Shown in pieces: positions 24,536 through 32,999 of a stretch of 64,000 bases of DNA. Source of the stretch: Acidimicrobiia bacterium (GTDB taxonomy: Bacteria; Actinomycetota; Acidimicrobiia; Acidimicrobiales; Bin134); contig JAJDUJ010000026.1 in NCBI GenBank assembly GCA_022826705.1, positions 62,001-126,000 of the forward strand. Direction: 5' to 3'. Position numbers and translations under genes: made by a program. Position 1 is the first letter of the stretch. Every line of letters starts with the position of its first letter. The notes under the pieces are model-generated. The model searched no databases, was not told where the DNA came from, and worked only from the letters and a program-made list of their open reading frames with translations.

Positions 24536-24949
24536 ATGGATATCCGGGTTGCCACGCTGTGTGATTTCGCCCAGGTTCGGGAGGGGCTCTTGTTTGTGAG
24601 CTCGGCGGGCATCACCCGGGTTTATCGGGAGTCGTTTCCCGCGCCCATCGGAGTCATGCTGGCGCTGGTGCTTGAGATGTCTCCGGTGGAGGCCGCTGAA
24701 CCCAACAAGATCAAGGTGCGGGTTGAGGATGCCGATGGTCGGAAGCTGGCCGAGATGGTGGGCGAGGTCCAGGTGAAACTGGGGTCGGGCCACGATCCCG
24801 GTGAGCTGGTCAACGTGCCGTTTGTGGCCGACTTCCGGGCGATGAAGCTCCCCTCGCCCGGCCGCTATCAGGTGGCTATTCATCCAGAGGTCGAAGGCGC
24901 CAACCCGGTGGCGCTGGGATTTCGAGCCGCGGCGCGCAACAAGACCTGA
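24536..24949 (+). CDS. DUF6941 family protein
   Basis: 137 residues. The opening MDIRVATLCDFAQVREGLLF and ITRVYRESFPAPIGVMLALV, and the ending FRAMKLPSPGRYQVAI, fit the small DUF6941 beta-sandwich-like family of unknown function, common in actinobacteria. ATG 24536 gives the usual N-terminus; an in-frame TTG lies nine bases earlier. It is soluble, with no signal or membrane segment. It is divergent from acs with repeats between, and convergent with the MidA-like gene six bases away. Confidence 0.8.
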   Translation: MDIRVATLCDFAQVREGLLFVSSAGITRVYRESFPAPIGVMLALVLEMSPVEAAEPNKIKVRVEDADGRKLAEMVGEVQVKLGSGHDPGELVNVPFVADFRAMKLPSPGRYQVAIHPEVEGANPVALGFRAAARNKT

Positions 24950-24955
24950 TTCGGC

Positions 24956-25873
24956 CTATCCCGGCGTAGGCACGTCCCATTCGGCCACGGTGAAGCCGCC
25001 CAGACCGGCGGGATCGAGCAGGGCTTCGGCTTCGATAGCCCGGCTGCGGCCGGCCACCGCGGCCAGATCGCCTTGAGCGGCTCCCGACCGCCAGGCGGCG
25101 GCCCCCTCGGCCACTAGCTCGTCGATGCCGTGAGCCCGCAGCCAAGTGGCCTGATTAGTGACTCGGGTAGGTGGGCACACCGCGGAGAGTTGGTCGAGGG
25201 CCACTTCGCAGGTGATGTCCTGGGTACCGGGGGCGGTCCACGGATCGTCGCCCCGCTCGTGTCCCCGATACGTCCGCAGCCACTCGGGCCAGGGTCGGGC
25301 GGCCATTTCCTCGGTGGTGCTCATGTAGTCGATGACCACCACGGTGCCTTGGTCCAGGATCGACAGAGCCTGAGACAGCCAGGCACCGGCTTGTTCTTGG
25401 CGGAGGGTCAGGCGGGTCTCAGGGTTGGGGCGGCGGTCGCCCACCTCGTTGCCGTCGGGGTCGAAAAGGCGCAACGGCAGGTTGTCGAGCAGCTCGTTGG
25501 CCACGATCACCCCAGTGATTGGGCCGACGGGCATGTCGGGTTGTGAATCGCCCATGGTGTGGGCGGCGCGTCCCGCGGCGCTGCGCTCGACGTTGATCCA
25601 GCGCAGCGCGGATGTGCAGCCGGGCTCGCTCTTGGCCACGGTGCGGGCCAGGGTGCCTGGTCCGGCGCCGGCGTCGATCACGGTGAACGGATCGGGTTGT
25701 CCTAGCTCGTCCCACCAGCGGTCCAGCATTCGAGCCAAGACGGCGCCGAACAGCGGCCCGACCTCGGGGCTGGTGATGAAGTGGCCCCCGCGCCGTCCGG
25801 CTTGACCCGACTCGTAGAACCCGTTCTCAGGGTCATACAGCGCCCGTTCCATGAACTCGGCGAACCCTGCCAT
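24956..25873 (-). CDS. SAM-dependent methyltransferase, MidA-like (DUF185)
   Basis: 305 residues. FAEFMERALYDPENGFYESG near the N-terminus and HFITSPEVGPLFGAVLARML are the DUF185/MidA signature. The SAM site is VIDAGAGPGTLARTVAKSEP, and GVIVANELLDNLPLRLF follows. Eukaryotic NDUFAF7/MidA methylates an arginine on the 49-kDa subunit of complex I. The bacterial role is not established; the presence of nuoD in this window is suggestive, but the genes are about 16 kb apart. It is monocistronic as far as can be seen. Confidence 0.88.
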   Translation of the reverse strand: MAGFAEFMERALYDPENGFYESGQAGRRGGHFITSPEVGPLFGAVLARMLDRWWDELGQPDPFTVIDAGAGPGTLARTVAKSEPGCTSALRWINVERSAAGRAAHTMGDSQPDMPVGPITGVIVANELLDNLPLRLFDPDGNEVGDRRPNPETRLTLRQEQAGAWLSQALSILDQGTVVVIDYMSTTEEMAARPWPEWLRTYRGHERGDDPWTAPGTQDITCEVALDQLSAVCPPTRVTNQATWLRAHGIDELVAEGAAAWRSGAAQGDLAAVAGRSRAIEAEALLDPAGLGGFTVAEWDVPTPG

Positions 25874-26039
25874 CGAAATCAGAGAACCTTGCTACCAAGC
25901 ACGGCGAATTCCACCGTTCCAGTATGGCGATGCCGGCAACTGGGAACCTCAGCGGTGCGCTGCATTTGTGTTGTCAATACACTGTGGCCATCGAATTAGC
26001 GGAACCGCGTGGATCGCGGTATCCGGCACTGGAGGCATT

Positions 26040-26804
26040 ATGTCTGAGACCCCGATGAGCCGGCCCGGCGAGGTCGCCGGCTGGCCGAAGCTGACCGTTA
26101 CGTATCGGACCGATCCGGCTGGCATTGAGCAAGTTCTCCCGCCGGGGCTCACCGCGGGCGAACCGATCGTCACTGTGGGGGTGTACTGCGTGCCCGTGCT
26201 GGGCGAGCCCGAATACGGCGTGAGCGTGAAGGTGCCGGCCAGCTGGAAGGGCGTGAGTGGTCAGTACAGCCTGGGCTTGGGCATCGATCAGGAGGCCGCC
26301 ATCTTCATCAGCGGCGAGACCAACGGCCAGCCCAAGTACCCGTGCGACATCCGCTTCTATCGCCTGGGCAACCGAGTAGAGGCCCGGACCATCCATCAGG
26401 GCTACACGTTCCTCGAGTTCGAGGGCGATGTGACCGGAGCGGTGGAGCCGATGGCTGGAGAGTTCACCGAGCACGAGTGGTGGACCAAGTACTCCCGGGC
26501 CATCGGCGGCGCCGAGAAGCAATACGACTTCCCGCCCCACGTCGTGGATGTGGCCACCACATTCGAACAGACCCACGTCGAGGACATCGACGGCGAGCTG
26601 CGGTTGCTGGACAGCCCCTGGGATCCCGTAGCCCGCTATTTCCCCATCGTTGAGCAGCTCTCAGCGCAGCTGGTGACCAATCGGATGATCGACCGGCAGA
26701 TCACCAACGCCGGCCCACTGGATCCCGATGCGTTCTGGCCCAGCGCCGACGTCATCAGCGGTTCCCGCTGGCCCGGCACCCGGGGCGGCCCCCGCCAGCC
26801 CTAG
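26040..26804 (+). CDS. acetoacetate decarboxylase family protein
   Basis: 254 residues, the ADC family length. ATG 26040 has GGAGG five bases upstream. The core SWKGVSGQYSLGLGIDQEAA and AIFISGETNGQPKYPCDIRF aligns with ADC; the Lys in GQPKYP is the expected Schiff-base lysine, preceded by the conserved Glu. The reaction could be decarboxylation of a beta-keto acid or another Schiff-base chemistry; many ADC-like proteins are not decarboxylases. It is convergent with the SDR gene with no intergenic base (stop to stop). Upstream GTGT/ACAC symmetry near 25970 may be an operator. Confidence 0.85.
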   Translation: MSETPMSRPGEVAGWPKLTVTYRTDPAGIEQVLPPGLTAGEPIVTVGVYCVPVLGEPEYGVSVKVPASWKGVSGQYSLGLGIDQEAAIFISGETNGQPKYPCDIRFYRLGNRVEARTIHQGYTFLEFEGDVTGAVEPMAGEFTEHEWWTKYSRAIGGAEKQYDFPPHVVDVATTFEQTHVEDIDGELRLLDSPWDPVARYFPIVEQLSAQLVTNRMIDRQITNAGPLDPDAFWPSADVISGSRWPGTRGGPRQP

Positions 26805-27749
26805 CTAGAAGGACAAGCCGACTAGGCGCTCGCTTAGTTCCCACAGCGCGCCCTCGGTGGGCGGGTTGTAGATGTGGGGGGCGTAGCCGATCTCACCTGT
26901 ACCCGGCTCGGCCACGTTGCAGTCGGCCAGATACTTGCCATTGTGATCGGCCAGTTCGGGAGCGGTTGCCGCCCATACCTGGGTGGCCGCGCCTGACTCC
27001 AGGGTCTTGTATTGGAGGCCTTGGCCTGAGGACGAACTGGCTTTGGCCCGTTCTCTCATGCCCTCGATCATCTCCTTGGTCATGTGGCGGCCCAGCTTGG
27101 TGGGGATCGCACCAGGATGGACCGACAGCGAGAGCAGTTCATCGTCGAAGCGCCGAGCCAACTCGGCGGCGAAATGGATGTTGGCGGTCTTCGACCGGCC
27201 ATAGGCCACCCAGGGGTCGTAGGGGGTGGTCTCGAAGTTGGGGTCGTCGAGGTCGACATCGGAGATGCGGTGCCCTCCCGACGACAGGGTGACCACCCGG
27301 GGATTCTCAGCCTGGCGCAGCAGCGGCATCAGCCGGGCCGTCAAGGCGAAGTGGCCCAGATGGTTGGTGCCGAATTGCATCTCGAAGCCGTCGAAGGTTC
27401 GGCCGAATGGGCAGCACATCACCCCGGCGTTGTTCATCAGCACGTCGATGCGGTCGAACTGGTCGGCGGCCTCGGCGGCGAAGCTCTCCACGCTGGCTAA
27501 GTCGGAGAGGTCCACCTGGTGCATCGACAGATCAGCCTCGGGCACTGACGAGCGGACGCGGTCGGCGCCCTCAATGTTGGCCTCAGCGTTCCGGGCCAGC
27601 ATGGCGACCCGGGCCCCCCGGGCGGCCAGCACCCGGGCCGACTCTTCTCCCAACCCGCTGGATGTGCCGGTGATCATGAAGATCTGCCCCGACAGGTCAA
27701 GCCCGTCGACGACCTCCTCGGCGGTGGACTCTCGACTGAACGAACTCAT
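26805..27749 (-). CDS. short-chain dehydrogenase/reductase, retinol-dehydrogenase-like
   Basis: 314 residues. The cofactor site is MITGTSSGLGEESARVLAAR (TGxxxGxG). Then DVLMNNAGVMCCPFGRTFDG (NNAG), and the catalytic YGRSKTANIHFAAELARRFD (YxxxK). The NADP-type oxidoreductase of an alcohol or ketone cannot be specified further. The ATG at 27749 overlaps a TGA in the preceding frame (ATGA), although that upstream frame is now only a 30-codon remnant. This suggests the gene was once coupled to a different upstream gene. Confidence 0.92.
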   Translation of the reverse strand: MSSFSRESTAEEVVDGLDLSGQIFMITGTSSGLGEESARVLAARGARVAMLARNAEANIEGADRVRSSVPEADLSMHQVDLSDLASVESFAAEAADQFDRIDVLMNNAGVMCCPFGRTFDGFEMQFGTNHLGHFALTARLMPLLRQAENPRVVTLSSGGHRISDVDLDDPNFETTPYDPWVAYGRSKTANIHFAAELARRFDDELLSLSVHPGAIPTKLGRHMTKEMIEGMRERAKASSSSGQGLQYKTLESGAATQVWAATAPELADHNGKYLADCNVAEPGTGEIGYAPHIYNPPTEGALWELSERLVGLSF

Positions 27750-27835
27750 GCTGCGGCCTCCTCATCGACATCGGGAACATAGTTCGCGGCGGAAAGTGCT
27801 GCTGATAAGTCTTCGAGGTCTTCGATGCTGCGGGC
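27746..27835 (-). pseudogene. C-terminal remnant of a gene formerly upstream of the SDR
   Basis: Between the sulfatase stop and the SDR start a minus-strand frame reads ARSIEDLEDLSAALSAANYV and then PDVDEEAAA, stopping at a TGA that overlaps the SDR ATG as ATGA. It has no start and begins within the 27-bp repeat shared with 32051-32077. It looks like the tail of an older coupled gene truncated by insertion of the sulfatase block. This is inference from frame and overlap only. Confidence 0.4.
27808..27834. repeat. 27-bp direct repeat, copy A (left edge of sulfatase block)
   Basis: It begins AGTCTTCGAGGTCTTCGATG and ends TGCGGG, and is identical to 32051-32077 at 26 of 27 positions (C versus T at position 21). 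It lies just downstream of the sulfatase stop. Together the two copies flank exactly three genes. Confidence 0.85.
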
Positions 27836-27842
27836 CCGGTGG

Positions 27843-29315
27843 TCATTGGCCCTTGGCGACGAGGAAACCAGATGACTCAGCGTCATGGGGGGTCAGTACC
27901 TTTTCGGCGTCGAGCATCTCGACCAACAACTGGAGAAGGTCCTTCGCGACGGAGGGCTCAGAGTCGATTAAATTTGTGGTCTCGTCAGGGTCTTCGAGCA
28001 GGTTGTAGAGCTCGTGAGGGTCGTCGGGTGATTGGATATTGTGTATGTACTTCCATTGGTCGGTGCGGACCGTTCGATGCTGGTGCTCGGTGCAGGTCGT
28101 CGCATTCCGGATTTGAGTCTCGGGTTGCTCGAAGATCGGGCGCAGTGAGCGACCGTCGATCCCCGCGATCTCCGTGCCGGTGTAGTCGAGAATCGTGGCC
28201 GTCACGTCGATGAGTTCGGTTAGAGCTTCGCTGACCCCGGTGGAGATTCCCGGTCCGGCCGCGATCATCGGGATCCGCATCGACGGTTCGTAGCCGTAGT
28301 GCTTCTGGAAGAGTCGGTGATCCCCCAGCATCTCACCGTGATCGGCAGTGAACATCACTATGGTGTCGTCGGTCTGCCCGATCGCGTCCAACGTGGCCAG
28401 GATTTCGCCGATTTGGACGTCGATGGCGGCCAACTCTGCTGTGTACTGGCGGCGGGCTTTCATCAACTCATCGGGGGGAAGAGCAGACTGTGACTGGCCG
28501 AACCTCTTGGCCCGAGGCGTGCCTTCGTCGAGCACCGGTTCAGGGACTTCAGCGTCGCGAAATTGCTCTCCGAACTCCCTTGGCGGGTCGAACGGATCGT
28601 GAGGTCCGCAGAAGCTGACATAGAGATGCCAAGGGAAACCACTGGGAACTTCTTCAAGCCATTCACACGCCTTTTGGCCGATCCAGTGGTCCATCCATGC
28701 CTCGGTTGGCAGCACTGAGTTTCGGTACCACAGATCGGACAGTGATTGCTCGTCGCCGAACCCCGGGCGTCCGGCAAAAATCTCCTGGACCCGGGCGGTG
28801 TAGTCATCTCGAAAGCTCTCCCAGAGCCCTTGTTCTAGAAGCCACATCCCGTATGGACCAGAAGGTGCGTCGCCGAAATCGAGGCCAGCGATAATCTTGC
28901 CCAGCGTCTCGATGGGGTGGGTGAATCCCCAGCGGTATGCCTTGGGACGGTCGCCGCGGGGACCATGTTGAAGATCTCCCTTGTCGAGGTCGAGCTTGCC
29001 GACTACACCGACCTTGTAGCCGGCATCGCGAAGCTGTTGGTAGTACGTCGGCAGGGAGGAGTCGAGTACGTCGTTGTTGGACTGCGTCCCGATTGACAGC
29101 GGAGTCCTCCCAGTTGCCAGCCCGATCCGCGCCGGTACACATACCGACGAATTGGTGACATGGCCGGTGATCCTCGTGCCTCGACCCGCCAATGCATCGA
29201 GGTTAGGGGTCACAACCCCAGGTGTGCCGTGGCACCCAAGCCAATCCCAGCGATGTTGATCTGTTGTGATCAACAAGACATTGGGTGCTGCGCCGTTTCC
29301 ATCTTGGTCAGCCAT
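27843..29315 (-). CDS. type I sulfatase (formylglycine-dependent)
   Basis: 490 residues from ATG 29315, preceded by GGGGAGG eight bases upstream; a GTG at 29324 overlaps that site. The formylglycine motif is CVPAR at Cys59 (CxPxR). Metal ligands are visible in LLITTDQHRWDWLG and MFTADHGEMLGDHRLFQKHY. The ending SPDDPHELYNLLEDPDETTN is typical of arylsulfatase/choline-sulfatase relatives. It hydrolyses a sulfate ester. There is no signal peptide, so it probably acts in the cytoplasm. Maturation needs a formylglycine-generating enzyme, not in this window. It lies downstream of the MBL and sulfotransferase genes on the same strand. Confidence 0.92.
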   Translation of the reverse strand: MADQDGNGAAPNVLLITTDQHRWDWLGCHGTPGVVTPNLDALAGRGTRITGHVTNSSVCVPARIGLATGRTPLSIGTQSNNDVLDSSLPTYYQQLRDAGYKVGVVGKLDLDKGDLQHGPRGDRPKAYRWGFTHPIETLGKIIAGLDFGDAPSGPYGMWLLEQGLWESFRDDYTARVQEIFAGRPGFGDEQSLSDLWYRNSVLPTEAWMDHWIGQKACEWLEEVPSGFPWHLYVSFCGPHDPFDPPREFGEQFRDAEVPEPVLDEGTPRAKRFGQSQSALPPDELMKARRQYTAELAAIDVQIGEILATLDAIGQTDDTIVMFTADHGEMLGDHRLFQKHYGYEPSMRIPMIAAGPGISTGVSEALTELIDVTATILDYTGTEIAGIDGRSLRPIFEQPETQIRNATTCTEHQHRTVRTDQWKYIHNIQSPDDPHELYNLLEDPDETTNLIDSEPSVAKDLLQLLVEMLDAEKVLTPHDAESSGFLVAKGQ

Positions 29316-29423
29316 TTGTGGCACCTCCCCTGAATGATCCCATCCCCTTGCCTCCTGGAGTATGGGTGCGGCCTAAGAGTGCGTTGCGATTAGGAAACCG
29401 AGCTACACGGTGACGGTTGCCAG

Positions 29424-30671
29424 TCAGTCGGCCAGCGATTCCAACTGGTGTTTGAGCCATCGTGTCAACCACATGTTCTCAGACTTGTCCAGCAGTCGCT
29501 GGTGGGCTTGTCGAGACAGCTCTCGGGCTCCGGCATGATCGGGCCGGTGGCCGAGAACGATCTCGAGCAAGTGGAGCGCTTCTTCGGGGCGGTCGGCCGC
29601 CAGCTTCTCGCCGGCTCGTTCCACGATCCGCTCCGCGCCAGCCAGTTCCACCAAGTCGGCGTCCACCGACCGGGGGCCGACGCTGTAGAGCTCCGTGGTG
29701 GATTCGGCGTGGAACCAGCCGCTGTAGTGCTCCCAGATTGAGCGTACCCCCCACGACACCTTGCCGTAGCCCTCTCCCAGCTCCAGTTCCGGGGGCAGTG
29801 AGATCTCTCTCATGAGCGTGCGGACGTCTTTGCCCTCGTTCATCCCCTTCACGGTCTCGTCGTGTACGTAGAGGGTTCCATCGCGAAAGGCGGTCAACTC
29901 GGCTTCGATCACGTCCTCGCCGACAACCGGAGCGTGATGTCCGTAGAGGATCATCGCCGGAGCGAGGTCGAGCACCGTCTGAGCCGCCTGGGCGCAAACC
30001 AGGGCATCGCGGTAGCGGTCGCCCCGAATGGTGGACAGATTGGGAAAGTGGCCGAACGGGCAGCCGAACAGGTTGCCGGTGAGGCAGATGCGGTTTTGCG
30101 GAAGCCAGACGATCAGTGAATCGTTGGTCTCCGCGCCGGGGCATCCGATGAGCACGACGTCCAACCCGCCCACGTTGAGTTCCAGCCGGTCGTCGAAGAG
30201 CACATCAGGAGTGGGGGCATCCTGCGGGTTGAAGTGGGTGTATCCGTGGTCGCGGTAATGGCGGTTCATGACCGCGTACTCATCGTCAAAGGCGAACCCG
30301 GCACGTTGGGCCCGAAACCAGGCCAGGCGGTTGTCGTAGCTCTGATGTTCGGGGTTCCCGCCTTGGGCAATCACCTTGAGGCCGGGGTAGAGCTCTCGAA
30401 AAAAGGCCGTCCCCCCGACGTGGTCCACGTGCCCCTGGGTGAAAACCAGATGTCCGATGGGGGCATCTGAGTGGGTGGAGAGGTTGTGATGGTGGACCGG
30501 CGCCTCGATCCCCATGCCCGAGTTGACCAGCACGCTGGGACCCCCGGATTCCAGGAGATAGACGTTGGAGAAACCCTCCGACATCACCACGAAGTCGTTG
30601 ATCCGCTCACAGCGGCCGAATCTTGCCGGGGTGGGATCCACCGGACGAGAGCGGTAAATCGGTGTGCGCAT
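29424..30671 (-). CDS. MBL-fold hydrolase, alkylsulfatase-like, with altered metal motif
   Basis: 415 residues. An MBL domain is followed by a region resembling the alkylsulfatase dimerisation domain (DGTLYVHDETVKGMNEGKDV, then SWGVRSIWEHYSGWFHAES) and a helical C-terminus, the BDS1/SdsA1 layout. The usual HxHxDH zinc motif reads FTQGHVDHVGG: the first His is Gln. Other ligands (ILYGHHAPV; GCPGAETNDSL) are plausible. It may hydrolyse alkyl sulfates or another ester, or have altered metal use. There is no signal peptide. It lies between sulfotransferase and sulfatase on the same strand. Confidence 0.85.
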   Translation of the reverse strand: MRTPIYRSRPVDPTPARFGRCERINDFVVMSEGFSNVYLLESGGPSVLVNSGMGIEAPVHHHNLSTHSDAPIGHLVFTQGHVDHVGGTAFFRELYPGLKVIAQGGNPEHQSYDNRLAWFRAQRAGFAFDDEYAVMNRHYRDHGYTHFNPQDAPTPDVLFDDRLELNVGGLDVVLIGCPGAETNDSLIVWLPQNRICLTGNLFGCPFGHFPNLSTIRGDRYRDALVCAQAAQTVLDLAPAMILYGHHAPVVGEDVIEAELTAFRDGTLYVHDETVKGMNEGKDVRTLMREISLPPELELGEGYGKVSWGVRSIWEHYSGWFHAESTTELYSVGPRSVDADLVELAGAERIVERAGEKLAADRPEEALHLLEIVLGHRPDHAGARELSRQAHQRLLDKSENMWLTRWLKHQLESLAD

Positions 30672-30706
30672 TCAGGGGTCCCTTCTCTTGTGTTGGTCCA
30701 CGTAGC

Positions 30707-31978
30707 TCATCCCATCTCCCCTTCGGGCTTAACGCCGAACGCATCGAAGTAGAACTTGAAGCGCTGGCGCATCTTCGACGGATTGACCCCGAAGTCGCCT
30801 TCGAGGTCGTAGACGATTTGGCCGTGCTTGCCCCGGGGGTTTGCCCCCACGTAGTCGGTGATCTCTCTTTGAGACTGCTCGGTCTCGGGAAGTTCGGCAG
30901 TTTCGTGGACCCGTCTGACCACCGCGGCGTTGTCGGCCATGAAGTCGTGGAAGTGGACATCGACCCGCTGTTCCGGCGGCAGCAGGTGGAAGTGCTCCAC
31001 CATCCGCCGCAGGAGCCGCTCGATCCGGTCGGGCCAGTACTCGGCCAACTGGGCGATCCTTACCGACTTGCGGGTCATGCGCTGGCCATAGGCCAGCATG
31101 GTTATGGCCGATTGGATGACCGACACCGGATCCCGGTAGGTCATCACGTAGGTGGCATCGGGGAACATGGCCCTGAGCTCGGGAAGGTTCTCCAGGTGCA
31201 TGGGCGACTTCAGCACCCAGCGAGATGGCGAATCGGGAGGCTGACGGTGCAGCAAGAGCTTCAGCATGGTCTTCAGATACTCGTAACGGGGCAGTTGGTC
31301 GCTCGCGTAGTAGTGGTCTCGAAAGCGGGGGGCGAAGCTGTTCCATTCGAAGCTGTAGGTTGAGAAATCCGAGTACATGAGCGAGATTTCCTCGTCGATG
31401 GTGTCGGGGGCCATGTCGTGCATGGCGGCGATCAAGGGCGCAGACTGAACCGACATCTCCCACCCCTCCGCACTGCGCTGGTACCGGGGGTCGGTGCCAT
31501 CGGGGAGCATCTCGTCATCAGGTCGGGGCAGCGGTTCACTCGCCTCCCAGCACGGCAGTGAGCGCATTCTGGAGTCGGCAGCCAGCAGATTCACCAGATG
31601 GGTTGTCCCGGTGCGGGGGAGCCCGACAACGATGATGGGCTGTCGAATCTCGATGTCGTGCACATCGGGGTGGTGCTTGAGATAGTCCATGACCAGCAAA
31701 CGGGTACGGGTATAGCCAACGAGTTGTGTTCGCAGCATGAACCGCCCCAGACCATTGATAGTTGGGTCGGTGCCCCAGTCTTCGCAGATGAGGTCGAGGC
31801 GCTGGAGGAAGTCATCGGGGCCGTAGTCGCTCATCCCTGCTTCGGCACAGGCATCGGCCAGGATCTCATCTCGGTCGAAAGAGACGGTGAGTGTGTCGCC
31901 GAATTCTCGGGCGCTGATTTGGAACTCAGTCAGCTCTGGTTCGGCGAGATCGGCGATTCGGATTTCGTTCACGGGCAC
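30707..31978 (-). CDS. sulfotransferase family protein
   Basis: 423 residues. The PAPS 5'-phosphosulfate loop is IIVVGLPRTGTTHLVNLLAA at about 94-113. RWVLKSPMHLENLPELRAMF and YVMTYRDPVSVIQSAITMLA are the 3'-phosphate binding segments of the PF13469-type family. It transfers sulfate from PAPS to an unknown acceptor. GTG 31978 is used; GTG 31972 is equally possible. It is the first gene of the sulfotransferase, MBL, sulfatase run. An enzyme adding sulfate next to two that could remove it suggests a cycle or scavenging of a sulfated compound. Confidence 0.88.
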   Translation of the reverse strand: MPVNEIRIADLAEPELTEFQISAREFGDTLTVSFDRDEILADACAEAGMSDYGPDDFLQRLDLICEDWGTDPTINGLGRFMLRTQLVGYTRTRLLVMDYLKHHPDVHDIEIRQPIIVVGLPRTGTTHLVNLLAADSRMRSLPCWEASEPLPRPDDEMLPDGTDPRYQRSAEGWEMSVQSAPLIAAMHDMAPDTIDEEISLMYSDFSTYSFEWNSFAPRFRDHYYASDQLPRYEYLKTMLKLLLHRQPPDSPSRWVLKSPMHLENLPELRAMFPDATYVMTYRDPVSVIQSAITMLAYGQRMTRKSVRIAQLAEYWPDRIERLLRRMVEHFHLLPPEQRVDVHFHDFMADNAAVVRRVHETAELPETEQSQREITDYVGANPRGKHGQIVYDLEGDFGVNPSKMRQRFKFYFDAFGVKPEGEMG

Positions 31979-32050
31979 TCTCTCAACAAGCGTTCTATGG
32001 GAGTCGGTTGATCATTCTAAGTTCCGGAAGTGGCGTCAAAGATGGGAGTC

Positions 32051-32077
32051 AGTCTTCGAGGTCTTCGATGTTGCGGG
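32051..32077. repeat. 27-bp direct repeat, copy B (right edge of sulfatase block)
   Basis: It matches 27808-27834 at 26 of 27 positions and lies immediately after the stop of the DNA glycosylase gene. On the minus strand, both copies follow a TGA stop within a few bases. The pair could be recombination or insertion junctions. Confidence 0.85.
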
Positions 32078-32078
32078 G

Positions 32079-32948
32079 TCAATCGTCTTTGAGGAGACGG
32101 GATAGGGAGCGGTCGGCCAGGATGCGGCCGTCGGTTTGGCACTGGGGGCAGTAGTTGACCTCGTTGTCGGCGTACACGATGCGCTGGACGGGAATCCCGC
32201 ATACCGGACAGGGCTGGCCGTACTTGCCGTGGACGGCCATGTCGTCGTGGAAGGCAGTGACCTTGTCGGGGAAGCCGTCGCCAACTGCTAGGCGATGGCG
32301 CTCGGTCCAGTCGACCAGCGTGGTTCGGGTGGCTTCGTAGAGCCGGGCGACCTCGTCGTCATCAAGGTTGCCGGTGCGCTGCACCGGGGACAGTCCAGCG
32401 TGGAACAGGATCTCGTCGCTGTAGGCGTTGCCGATGCCGCTGAACACAGTGGGATCGCACAAGGCCCGCTTCAGGGTGCGGTTGCGCCCCGTCAGGGCGG
32501 CCCGGAATTCGTCTTCGTCCACTTCTAGTGGCTCCACCCCGCCCCGGTTGTGCTGCTCAGCCAGCGCGTCGGCGCCTTGGACCAGCCACAGCGACGCCTT
32601 CTTGCGCTTGCTGGCCTCGGTGAGCACCAGGGTGCCGTGGTCGAAGTCAAAGGCGGCCAGTCCGATTCTGCCTGGCGGTTTGGCCCCCACTTCATCCCGC
32701 CACCGCAACCGCCCCGCCACCATCAAATGGATCACTAGGAATAGCTCGTCAGCCCCACCTAGTTCCAGCACCAGCCGCTTGCCCAACCGCTGGGTGCCGA
32801 CCACCTTTCGCCCCTCAGCCTCGTTGATCGGAGGATCAAACGTCTGAAGCAGGCTGATGCCGACTATTCGGATCTTGCGCAGCTCCCGGCCCACCACATG
32901 CCGATCCAGCGCCTCCAGATAGACCACCACATCAGGCAGCTCAGGCAT
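32079..32948 (-). CDS. Fpg/Nei family DNA glycosylase
   Basis: 289 residues. MPELPDVVVYLEALDRHVVG has the catalytic Pro2 and Glu3. The helix-two-turn-helix region includes DPTVFSGIGNAYSDEILFHA. The C-terminal zinc finger has CPVCGIPVQRIVYADNEVNY and CPQCQTDG. It removes oxidised bases and nicks the DNA at the abasic site. The internal sequence differs from classical MutM, so Nei-like or plant-type Fpg specificity is possible. It appears monocistronic, with the 27-bp repeat directly downstream. Confidence 0.93.
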   Translation of the reverse strand: MPELPDVVVYLEALDRHVVGRELRKIRIVGISLLQTFDPPINEAEGRKVVGTQRLGKRLVLELGGADELFLVIHLMVAGRLRWRDEVGAKPPGRIGLAAFDFDHGTLVLTEASKRKKASLWLVQGADALAEQHNRGGVEPLEVDEDEFRAALTGRNRTLKRALCDPTVFSGIGNAYSDEILFHAGLSPVQRTGNLDDDEVARLYEATRTTLVDWTERHRLAVGDGFPDKVTAFHDDMAVHGKYGQPCPVCGIPVQRIVYADNEVNYCPQCQTDGRILADRSLSRLLKDD

Positions 32949-32999
32949 TTCAGCAATGCCGCTCTGTCTGGACCATCAGCCAGAGATTACGGCTTGGGT

